Part shown: positions 1 through 7,300 of the stretch, one piece after another | Layout: each line of letters begins with the position of its first letter | How positions within the stretch are numbered: the stretch's first letter is position 1 | NCBI GenBank assembly: GCA_934418125.1 | Contig: CAKRWT010000043.1 | Location: 1-19,337 of the forward strand | DNA length: 19,337 nucleotides | Direction of reading: 5' to 3' | Origin: an uncultured Lachnospiraceae bacterium | Lineage (GTDB): Bacteria > Bacillota > Clostridia > Lachnospirales > Lachnospiraceae | Made by a program: the position numbers and the translations under genes | Notes under the pieces: model-generated | Database searches by the model: none | What the model saw: only the letters and a program-made list of their open reading frames with translations | What the model was told of the DNA's origin: nothing

Positions 1-80
1 GGTTGCATTACTGTTTATTTGTCAAGGTTCTTTCTGTTTCACTCTGTCGCTGTTGTGTGGTGTGTACCGCAGCGACAAGT
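1..80 (-). other. Leader region with hairpin, possible rRNA operon leader
   Basis: Downstream of the promoter at 84-112, the minus strand contains a perfect 8-bp inverted repeat (arms 70-77 and 45-52, TGTCGCTG/CAGCGACA) with a 17-nt loop. It is followed by GAACCTTGACAAATAAACAG at about 9-28. The ACCTTGA phrase resembles leaders upstream of 16S rRNA in Firmicutes, but it also contains a second TTGACA (20-25) that could be the -35 of a tandem promoter whose -10 is cut by the window edge. I see no open reading frame here. Confidence 0.4.
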
Positions 81-83
81 AGT

Positions 84-150
84 ATCCTATCACTCCCCAA
101 TGGTAATGTCAACACATTTTTTTATTTTTTTTTGGTTTTTTTCAAAATCT
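84..150 (-). promoter_or_regulatory. Strong rRNA/tRNA-class promoter with A-tract UP element, reading out of the window
   Basis: On the minus strand, TTGACA (107-112) and TAGGAT (84-89) are exactly 17 nt apart, and the -10 is preceded by TGA, an extended -10. Directly upstream of the -35 (about 113-150) are long A-tracts broken by a few bases, which resemble UP elements of stable-RNA promoters. No minus-strand protein start follows before the window ends, so the transcribed gene lies to the left. The promoter is seen directly; its assignment to an rRNA or tRNA operon is inference. Confidence 0.6.
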
Positions 151-226
151 GTGATTTTACCACGCGAACCGACATTTTTCTTTTCGCTGTTTCCCTTGTA
201 TTTATGGGATTTCTCCATTTTTCCTT

Positions 227-892
227 CTAAGCATCCCATGAAAAGTTTTTCTTACCTGCGCCCAATTCAAAATGATATTTTGCAATTCCTAAATCTACTC
301 CTGCCCAATTTCCATTATGACAGGTTATTTTTACCCGGTTGCCTTTTCCTTGTATCTGGAATGCCTGTTTATTCAATGCAGTAGGTGCGAGCAGTACCGC
401 TTTGACTCCTTCCCGATACCATTCGGGTGCTTCTCCTTCATAGGTTGCAATCTCGTCATACAATTTGGATTTATGCGGGGTTCCCTGATTTTCCCCATAT
501 CCGACTACCAGAATGCCAATCACTCTGTTTGTTCCTGCTTCTTTCTTTCGCTGTCTGTGATTGTAGGTTCCGCCAATCCACCAGGTATTTAGTCCCAATG
601 TCTGGGCATATAACATTAAATCTGCGCCACAATACCCTAATTTTTCATCCAGTTGTACCGTATCTGGTCCTGCCAGTACGAAATAATTACGAACGTTCTT
701 GGCCATAAGCAGTTTTATCACGGGACTGATAGCTCTGTCATCTCCTGTTTTCAGGCTAAGGGCAAGTTGATATGTTTCATTATGCGACTCCATTCTGGTT
801 TTTAATAATATATTTACTCCTTCTGGCAATGGCTTATCCGTATATTTCCGAACTGTGTGCCTTGTCTGCATGGCTTCTTTCATAGATATCAT
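227..892 (-). CDS. Nitroreductase-family FMN protein
   Basis: A 221-aa protein of the nitroreductase fold, whose members use FMN and NAD(P)H to reduce nitro compounds, quinones or similar substrates in the cytosol; the substrate here is unknown. The N-terminal MKEAMQTRHTVRKYTDKPL is the family's flavin-phosphate binding start (RxSxRxF/Y type). A mid-protein stretch (GYCGADLMLYAQTLGLNTWWIGG) matches the conserved helix and loop by which nitroreductases cover FMN. The C-terminal APTALNKQAFQI part resembles the TM1586-like group that carries a second, shifted copy of the fold. I chose the ATG at 890-892 because GAGGAG lies 9 nt upstream. The longer frame starting with TTG at 913 would bury that ribosome binding site. 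The gene follows a terminator at 930-968, so it may have its own weak promoter. No terminator is obvious after it. Confidence 0.8.
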   Translation of the reverse strand: MISMKEAMQTRHTVRKYTDKPLPEGVNILLKTRMESHNETYQLALSLKTGDDRAISPVIKLLMAKNVRNYFVLAGPDTVQLDEKLGYCGADLMLYAQTLGLNTWWIGGTYNHRQRKKEAGTNRVIGILVVGYGENQGTPHKSKLYDEIATYEGEAPEWYREGVKAVLLAPTALNKQAFQIQGKGNRVKITCHNGNWAGVDLGIAKYHFELGAGKKNFSWDA

Positions 893-929
893 TCTGGTTT
901 TCTCCTCAAACAAATAAATCTGACTTATG

Positions 930-968
930 AAAAAAAGCAGGTTCTCTTTTTATATAGAAAATCTGCTT
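930..968 (-). terminator. Rho-independent terminator of the lipoprotein gene
   Basis: On the minus strand, arms 957-968 and 935-946 pair (AAGCAG/CTGCTT plus an inner TTTTC/GAGAA helix, one mismatch) around a 10-nt AT loop and run into seven T residues (930-936). It sits about 80 nt past the lipoprotein stop and ahead of the nitroreductase gene. Confidence 0.7.
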
Positions 969-1048
969 CTTTTTCTTATTTATCCGTTTTCTTATCTTTT
1001 ATCTGTTTCTTTTTCTTCTGTAAAATATTGCTCCCATTTCTTTACTTA

Positions 1049-1768
1049 TTACTGTAATTTCATAGCAGCATCCTGTTCTCCACCACGCAGAATCAGGTCA
1101 ATGCTGTCAATTCCGGTATCCACCGGTATCTCAATAATGCTTACCAGTTCTATAGAACTGCCTGGTTCCACTGTCTGTTCACAGGTCTGCATATCATTCA
1201 GAAGCATGGTTGCCAATGCCCCCTTACTGGATTCTCCGTTGACCGATATCCTGAATCTCGCCCCATGGCTTAACATACTTAACATCTGTTCCGTCCCGCT
1301 CTGGTTGGTTGCCTGGAATTTGAGTACCAGCAACTGGGTTCCTTCCGTGGCATCCATGCTGAAAAAGACATCTCCTTCTTCTTCCATATCCGGATAGCTG
1401 TTTACTATCTCATACCCAGTATACTGGAATGTAAAGTCACTGATTCCGTAATAACTTTCTATCGTCGTAGTTTCTGCCGTTTCTTCTGCCTCTTCTGTTT
1501 TATCAACAACTGTAACATCATCCGATGCTTCGGGCTGTGTTTCTTCCGCAGCCGGTGTTTCCTCTGTTTCTGCAACTTCCTCTGCCGTTTCTTCCGGTAA
1601 TTCCACCAGTCTGCTTCCATGATTCTTATCATATTTTAAAAGTACATCAGCCGCATACTGTGAAATAATTGCTGTTTCTTCCTCTGTTAAATCCGGCACA
1701 GTTGCTCCACAACCTGTCATTGTGAGCATCACTGCCACACCACACAAGAGTGCCCCTATCCTTTTCAC
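1049..1768 (-). CDS. Exported lipoprotein with acidic linker and DUF4352/DUF5067-like C-terminal domain
   Basis: A 239-aa surface lipoprotein of unknown role. It opens with a lipoprotein signal peptide: KR, a hydrophobic core, then the lipobox LTMTGC, with Cys at about residue 20. Residues of roughly 60-105 form a low-complexity acidic linker rich in E, T and A (EETAEEVAETEE type). The C-terminal 130 residues look like a beta-sandwich, with phrases such as LLVLKFQATNQSG and FRISVNGES typical of DUF4352/DUF5067-type extracellular immunoglobulin-like domains. I chose GTG at 1766-1768 because GAGGAG lies 7 nt upstream (1776-1781). The longer frame from GTG 1783 would overlap that site and add charged residues before the signal peptide. 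It has its own promoter (1859-1887), leader hairpins and terminator, so it is monocistronic. Confidence 0.75.
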   Translation of the reverse strand: MKRIGALLCGVAVMLTMTGCGATVPDLTEEETAIISQYAADVLLKYDKNHGSRLVELPEETAEEVAETEETPAAEETQPEASDDVTVVDKTEEAEETAETTTIESYYGISDFTFQYTGYEIVNSYPDMEEEGDVFFSMDATEGTQLLVLKFQATNQSGTEQMLSMLSHGARFRISVNGESSKGALATMLLNDMQTCEQTVEPGSSIELVSIIEIPVDTGIDSIDLILRGGEQDAAMKLQ

Positions 1769-1790
1769 TGCTCTTCTCCTCACTTTTTCT

Positions 1791-1830
1791 GCCTGTAGTA
1801 ATATTATTACAGGCGGTCACAATCCTGACC
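1791..1830 (-). promoter_or_regulatory. Two consecutive hairpins in the lipoprotein 5' leader
   Basis: The leader between the promoter and the ribosome binding site can form GGTCA/TGACC (1826-1830 with 1815-1819) and directly after it GCCTGTA/TACAGGC (1808-1814 with 1791-1797). The second hairpin ends about 10 nt before the GAGGAG site. It may stabilise the mRNA or tune translation. It does not match a riboswitch class I recognise. Confidence 0.4.
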
Positions 1831-1858
1831 TATCTTGTTAACAATCCAAGTCATACCT

Positions 1859-1887
1859 ATTATAGCCTAACATTTTGTGTATGACAA
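1859..1887 (-). promoter_or_regulatory. Sigma-A promoter of the lipoprotein gene
   Basis: TTGTCA (1882-1887), a 17-nt spacer and a perfect TATAAT (1859-1864) on the minus strand, about 90 nt before the GTG start. Confidence 0.75.
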
Positions 1888-1929
1888 ACTATTTCTTTTT
1901 TAAGTCCCTTAAAATAGAACTTTCCGGTT

Positions 1930-1999
1930 TCTTTATCATGATATTCATCTTGATAGCATCATTGATAATCCTAGCGCAGTAAAATCCTCTGAAAGCAAA
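1930..1999 (-). pseudogene. Decayed fragment of a sensor histidine kinase
   Basis: This stretch aligns without gaps to positions 2626-2691 inside the neighbouring kinase gene, at about three quarters nucleotide identity by eye. In the matching frame the minus strand reads FYCARIINDAIKMNIMIK, against FYCDVIMDEAAKMNTMVK just after the H-box in the intact kinase. The frame is closed by TAA at 2006-2008 and TAG at 1889-1891 and has no start or catalytic residues, so it is a remnant. The divergence suggests a once-separate paralogue rather than a recent duplication. The rest of the 1892-2125 gap shows no gene, only AT-rich sequence with a repeated AAAACTGTTA (about 2015 and 2030). Confidence 0.65.
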
Positions 2000-2125
2000 A
2001 AATTCTTAAAGTCAAAACTGTTAAATTCCAAAACTGTTAGGAGCTAAAATTCCCTAAGTCAAAAACATTCAAAGCAATCGCTTTTCAAAACAAAAACACA
2101 ATTTTCAACCTGCATTACCTATCCA

Positions 2126-3589
2126 CTACGCCATATCCAGGGTAAACCAGAAAGCTACACCATTTTCATAATTGGTAACACCATAGGACTGATTCATAGA
2201 CTCCATAATAGCTTTGACAATGGACAAACCAATACCACTGCCGCCGTATTCCCTGGTTCTTGCCTTGTCCACTTTATAGAATTTCTCCCAAAGATGGGCA
2301 ATGCTTTCTTCCGGAATAGGATTTCCGGTGTTAAATACAGACACTTTTACCTTCTGCCCTTCTCTTTCTATTTTCACATCAATTACCTTTTCGCCCTGAG
2401 CGTAATTGATGGCATTAGAAAAATAGTTCATGAATACTTCTTCTACTTTAAACTCATCTCCCCATACATTGATGGTAGGATAATCGTCCATCCGGACAGA
2501 AACTTCCTTCTGTTTTAAGAGAATTTCCGAGGATGCGATATAGTTCTTAATCAATGCGGTAATATCAAACCGTTCCATAGCCACTACGTCCTTGCCAAAC
2601 TCCAGTTGATTTAAGGTAAGGAGCTTCTTTACCATCGTATTCATCTTGGCAGCTTCATCCATAATAACATCGCAGTAAAATTCTCTGCTTTCCGCATCTT
2701 CGTTAATGCCCTCTTTGAGTCCTTCTGCATATCCCTGGATTAGTGCAATCGGGGTTTTCAGTTCGTGGGAAACATTGGAAAGAAATTCCTTTCGCATCTC
2801 ATCAATCTGGTCTTTTTTCTCAATATCCTTCAACAACTCATTATTAGCAGTCTTTAGCTCTGATATGGTTTCTTCCAGTGCCTCTGATAGTTCGTTAATA
2901 TTATTACCCAGAATCGCAATCTCCGTCTTGTCTTTCCCTTCATATTTCGCATCAAAATCCAGATGTTTCATCCGTTCTGAAATGTCTGCCAGTTTCAGTA
3001 TAGGCTTCGTAATCTTATTGGACAAGAAAATTCCCAGTGCCATACTGACTACAATCGATACCATTCCTACATAAACAAGGAAATGATTGGATATAGATAC
3101 ATTCTCATGGATTCCCTCTAATGCACTTCGTATCATAAACAGATAGCCATTATCCAACAGCCCCCACATCTCGATATACTCTGTCTGGGTTCTGAAATCT
3201 GTTACAATCTGTATCTTATAATGTTCTGTTTCCCGCAACAGTCCATCTTCATTGGCTCCGTTAAAAATATTGTTTAAAAGCTGCTTGATAACAACCTCCG
3301 GGTCATTCATAGATGCTTTAATCGTCCGAGAGTCACTGTCTGCTACCAGTACACTGATATTATATTTTCCACAAATTTTCTGCAATTCAATATCATAATC
3401 ATCGGAAGTAATGTCTCCCGCAATGGACGCTTCGTTGATACTGTTATATGCTCCTAAAAGTGCATTTGTCTTCTTATTGATATAATAACGCCCCAGCAAA
3501 GTACTGTTTAACACAAGGCACAACAATATAGTACCGGTTATCATGATAAAGAAAATAAATGCGAACTGTCTTTTCATAGAATATTTCAT
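2126..3589 (-). CDS. VanS-like membrane sensor histidine kinase, no adjacent response regulator
   Basis: A 487-aa sensor kinase. TM1 is at about residues 10-33. An extracellular sensor region of about 135 residues follows, then TM2 (about 169-189), a HAMP linker (SNKITKPILKLADIS), a coiled coil, a dimerisation/H-box (FLSNVSHELKTPI, His275) and a HATPase domain. The HATPase shows an N-box (NYFSNAINYA), a G1 motif as NTGNPIP, an F-box (WEKFYKVDKART) and a G2 motif (GGSGIGLSIV). The relaxed G1 is usual in this Firmicute subfamily, so activity is expected. I chose ATG at 3587-3589 because AGAGGTGG lies about 8 nt upstream; a TTG at 3610 extends the frame without support. It has its own promoter, and the gene before it is tetR, so the usual OmpR-type partner must be encoded elsewhere. 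The signal sensed is unknown. Confidence 0.88.
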   Translation of the reverse strand: MKYSMKRQFAFIFFIMITGTILLCLVLNSTLLGRYYINKKTNALLGAYNSINEASIAGDITSDDYDIELQKICGKYNISVLVADSDSRTIKASMNDPEVVIKQLLNNIFNGANEDGLLRETEHYKIQIVTDFRTQTEYIEMWGLLDNGYLFMIRSALEGIHENVSISNHFLVYVGMVSIVVSMALGIFLSNKITKPILKLADISERMKHLDFDAKYEGKDKTEIAILGNNINELSEALEETISELKTANNELLKDIEKKDQIDEMRKEFLSNVSHELKTPIALIQGYAEGLKEGINEDAESREFYCDVIMDEAAKMNTMVKKLLTLNQLEFGKDVVAMERFDITALIKNYIASSEILLKQKEVSVRMDDYPTINVWGDEFKVEEVFMNYFSNAINYAQGEKVIDVKIEREGQKVKVSVFNTGNPIPEESIAHLWEKFYKVDKARTREYGGSGIGLSIVKAIMESMNQSYGVTNYENGVAFWFTLDMA

Positions 3590-3620
3590 GTTGTACGCCA
3601 CCTCTGCCAATTATAGTTGC

Positions 3621-3649
3621 ATCATGTCACATCTGTCCTTTCTTGTCAA
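3621..3649 (-). promoter_or_regulatory. Promoter of the histidine kinase gene
   Basis: A perfect TTGACA (3644-3649), a 17-nt spacer and CATGAT (3621-3626) lie between the tetR terminator and the kinase start, giving the kinase a separate transcription unit. Confidence 0.6.
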
Positions 3650-3671
3650 TATAACCTAACTTCATGAAAAA

Positions 3672-3704
3672 AGTGTGAAAAAGCAGCCCTTATGGACTGC
3701 TTTT
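3672..3704 (-). terminator. Terminator of the RND-tetR operon, overlapping the tetR stop
   Basis: On the minus strand AAAAGCAGTCC pairs fully with GGGCTGCTTTT (one G-T wobble) around an ATAA loop, followed by T-rich sequence. The 5' arm is the last codons of tetR (Lys-Ser-Ser-Pro) and the stop TAA sits in the loop, so a ribosome terminating there would cover the hairpin. Confidence 0.85.
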
Positions 3705-4316
3705 CAAATAAATTACCTCCCGGTTTAATTCTTCACACAACATCTCTTTCATTCGTTCTTCTAAAAGCACTATATTTCGTCTGCCATTATCCATATACAT
3801 AGCATAGCTTATGATTTTGGAACAGATATCATATAGTAAATATTCCTTTTGTTCTTCTGTCAACTGTTCTATATCCCGATTGTCGTCTAATACCATCTGT
3901 CTGACCAGACTGTCAATGCGGTACTCGTTTTCCGGACACTCCCTCGCTATTTCCTTTAATTTCACACTAATCGCGGAACAGTCCAACATAATATGGAAGA
4001 TACGATAAATACAGGTAGCTTCCGATAACTGTTCATCCATATAATCAAAGAGCATTTTTATCTTTTCATCAAAGGAAGGTGCTGTCTTCATTTTATCATA
4101 GAGTCTTACACAGACTTTCTGAGCCTCGTAAAACAGGGCTTTCGCTATCATCTCTTCCTTATTAGAAAAATATTCATAGGCGGTTCCTTTTCCGATGCCT
4201 GCCACTGCGGTAATCTCGGAAACGGTCAGATTACTTAAATCTGCCCCTTGGGTAAACAGCACAATAACCGCCTGATAAATTGCCTCCACTTTAGGAGATA
4301 GTTTCGTCAATTCCAT
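3690..4316 (-). CDS. TetR/AcrR-family repressor of the RND pump
   Basis: A 208-aa regulator. An N-terminal helix-turn-helix is at about residues 30-52 (TVSEITAVAGIGKGTAYEYFSNKEEM), with the typical TetR GKGTxYxYFxxKEE signature. The all-helical C-terminal ligand-binding and dimerisation domain has no recognisable specificity. Its ATG (4314-4316) lies 26 nt inside the 3' end of the RND gene and has AGAGGAGG 6 nt upstream, so the two genes are translationally close and co-transcribed. A TetR-type palindrome lies just below the operon promoter (8551-8566). This supports autoregulation together with the pump: ligand binding would relieve repression of both. The inducer cannot be told from sequence. 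Confidence 0.88.
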   Translation of the reverse strand: MELTKLSPKVEAIYQAVIVLFTQGADLSNLTVSEITAVAGIGKGTAYEYFSNKEEMIAKALFYEAQKVCVRLYDKMKTAPSFDEKIKMLFDYMDEQLSEATCIYRIFHIMLDCSAISVKLKEIARECPENEYRIDSLVRQMVLDDNRDIEQLTEEQKEYLLYDICSKIISYAMYMDNGRRNIVLLEERMKEMLCEELNREVIYLKSSP

Positions 4317-7300
4317 CTGCTTCCTCCTCTGTTACCTTCTTTTTCTTATCCCGGTTAAACATATCATAAACGCATGGAATTACAATCAGGGTCAGCAGGG
4401 TACCATAAACCAGTCCACCGATAGTAACTACTGCCATCGGTCTTGCCATCTCAGAACCCATATCCTTACTGAATACCATGGTGCACAATGCAAGAATAGT
4501 TGTCAGTGCAGTCATGAGTACCGGACGGATTCTGGTTCTTCCTGCATTCAGCAAGGCTTCCCTTTTCTCCATGCCCTCTGCCCGTAACTGATTGGTATAA
4601 TCCACCAGTACGATACCATTATTGACGATAATACCTGCCAGCATGACAAAGCCAATCATAGCAATGACACTTAATTCACTTCCACTGACAAGCAGCCCCA
4701 GGAAGCCTCCGGTAAAGGCAAGCGGAATGGTAAAGAGAATGATAAATGGCGACAGCAGGGACTGGAACTGCGCTACCATAATCAGGTACATAAAGATAAC
4801 GGCAAGAAGCATCATCAGATAAATCTGCTGCATGGCATCATTTATCATTTCATTTTCACCGCTCATTACGATACGGTATCCTTCCGGCAATTTCAAATCC
4901 TGTAATGCTACTTCCAAATCATCGGAAACCAGACCGATATTATAGCCGTCTGCAATTTCTGCCGTTACACCAATATAGCGGTTCTGGTCACTCCGGTTGA
5001 CCGCATTCGGGGAAACTGTATTTTCAAAGGAAGCCATATCTCGTAGGTTGACTTTCTCTTTGGTTCCATCCTGTTTCGTTCTCTCAATAACAAGATTCTC
5101 CACCAGACTTCTTGTCAACGCCATATCTCCTTCATGTTTGACATAAATATCATAATCTTCCGCAGTCGTCTCCAGAGTGGTGGCACTGGTAGCTTCTGCC
5201 AGCTTAGCTGCAATCTGCTGGTATATCTGTGCTACGGTAAGTCCATGTTCCATCGCCTTATCCCGGTCTATGATAATGCGAAGTTCTCCGGTGGTTTCTT
5301 CCAACCCATCGGATACATTCTGGGTTCCTTCCACACCTTCTACAATCGTTGCTACCTTTTTTGCCAGCTCCTGCAGGGTATCCAGGTCACGTCCCTGTAA
5401 CTGGATGGAAATACCACTGCCCCCTAAGGCACTCATATCCATGGAAGAGGTTTCAATGGAAATCTCTGCCTCTTCTTCTGTACAGATATCTTCTAACAAC
5501 TCCATCATGTCGGAAGACAGTTCTTTATTACTCTTCTTTTTATCTTCTTTTAACGAAATATAAATATCTACTGCATTGGTTGCCGCATCTCCACTACCCG
5601 TTAAAGCTGCCATGGAAGAGGTACTTGCCATGGCTCCCACATCTACTACATCCTCCATCGCCAGTAACCGCTCTACGATTTCATCGCCTACTTCACTGGT
5701 ATGGGAAAGCGGCGTATCCTTTGGCAGGGAAACGCTCATCGTCATCTGGGTACTGTCCATTTCCGGCATGAAGGCGGTTCCCTTTGCATAGGAACCGATG
5801 GCACTGACTATTAACAATACAATAACCAGTATCAATACAACTGGCTTATATTTTAATGCCAGCTTCAACACTTTCTGATACCCATTTGTAAGGGCAGCAA
5901 AGAATCTGCCTTCCTTCTGTTCCTTTGTCTTGCGCAGTGTCTTGGATGCCATCGCCGGTACTACAGTAAGGGCTACCAATAGACTGGCTCCCAGAGAATA
6001 GGCTATGGTTAAGCCCATATCGACAAATAACTGTCTGGTAATGCCTTCCGTAAATACGATTGGCAGGAAGACACAAACAGTCGTCAGGGTAGATGCCACA
6101 ATCGCTCCTGCTACTTCACTGGTTCCTTGTATTGCCGCTTCTTTGGCTGACATTCCCTCATGCCGCATACGATAAATATTCTCAATAACAACGATTGAGT
6201 TATCTACCAACATGCCGATGCCCAGTGCCAGGCCGGACAGGGAAATAACATTTAAGGTAACTCCGCTAAAATACATGCACACAATGGCGGTAATCAAGCT
6301 GATGGGAATGGAGCAGGCTATAACGGCTGTTGGTCTGATGTCTTTTAAGAACAAAATCAGAATCAGAATTGCCAGCACCGCACCAAACAAAATATTATTA
6401 ATGATAGAATCCATAACCAGGTCAATATAAACACCCTGGTCCATCAAAGTAATGAGAAGCAAATCCTCGTTCTCTGCCAGCAGTTCATCAAATTTTGCCA
6501 GTATTTTATCGGACACATCTCCGGTGGAATAACCGGTCTGCTTCTGCATGGAAATCATAATACCCGGTGTGCCGTTTACATTGGTATAAATATCCGCAGA
6601 ATTATCTACCATAAATATATCTGCCACGTCACCCAGCGTGATTACGTCTACATCATCCATTTCCAGATTCAGAATCGGCATGCTCTTCAGACTATCGATA
6701 TCTTCCGGCTTATCCCCTACACGAATCAGATAGGAAATTCCATCTTCTGTAACATAACCTGCCGGCATGGAGAAGTTCTGTGCTGTCAGCAGATTCTCTA
6801 CCATCTCTACGGTAAGTACGCCATTCATATCTGCCTGGTCATAGGCATTGTCCCAGGCATCCTGTAATTCCTCTTCACCATCTAAAATCTGCTGTAACGC
6901 ATCGGAAAGCTGCTCTGCGCTGTCTTCTAACTGCTTATAACCATCCGCAATCTGGTCTGCGCCTGCATCTAACTGTTCATAACCGCTCTTAATCTGCTCT
7001 TCACCGGATTCAATCTGGCTCTCGGCAGCATCTAACTGAGACTCTGCTGAACTAATCTGTAATTCACCAACGCTTAACGTAGTCTGTGCATTGGCAAGCT
7101 CTACTGCCGCGGTCAGATTTCCTTTGTAAAGCTCCTGCAGGGCGGCATCTAATTTCTCAATATTGGCGTTGGCTTCCTGCAGCTGTCCCTGCATGGCGGC
7201 AATCGCCTGTTTATTCATGGCTACCATAGATGCCATGCTGTCGCGCTGGGCTTCGAGGGCATCCTTCTGTGCCTGTACGGAGGTTCTCTGGGTTTCTATT

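Noticed and set aside
2071..2084. Possible kinase terminator hairpin (AAAGC/GCTTT)
   Set aside because: Only a 5-bp stem with a poor T run; not enough to call a terminator.
2300..2345. Kinase G1 box NTGNPIP looked degenerate, suggesting a dead kinase
   Set aside because: The relaxed G1 is usual in this VanS-like subfamily, and the H-box, N-box, F-box and G2 box are intact.
5177..5563. A 128-codon plus-strand open frame inside the RND gene
   Set aside because: Antisense to conserved porter-domain coding sequence, with no ribosome binding site or recognisable protein.
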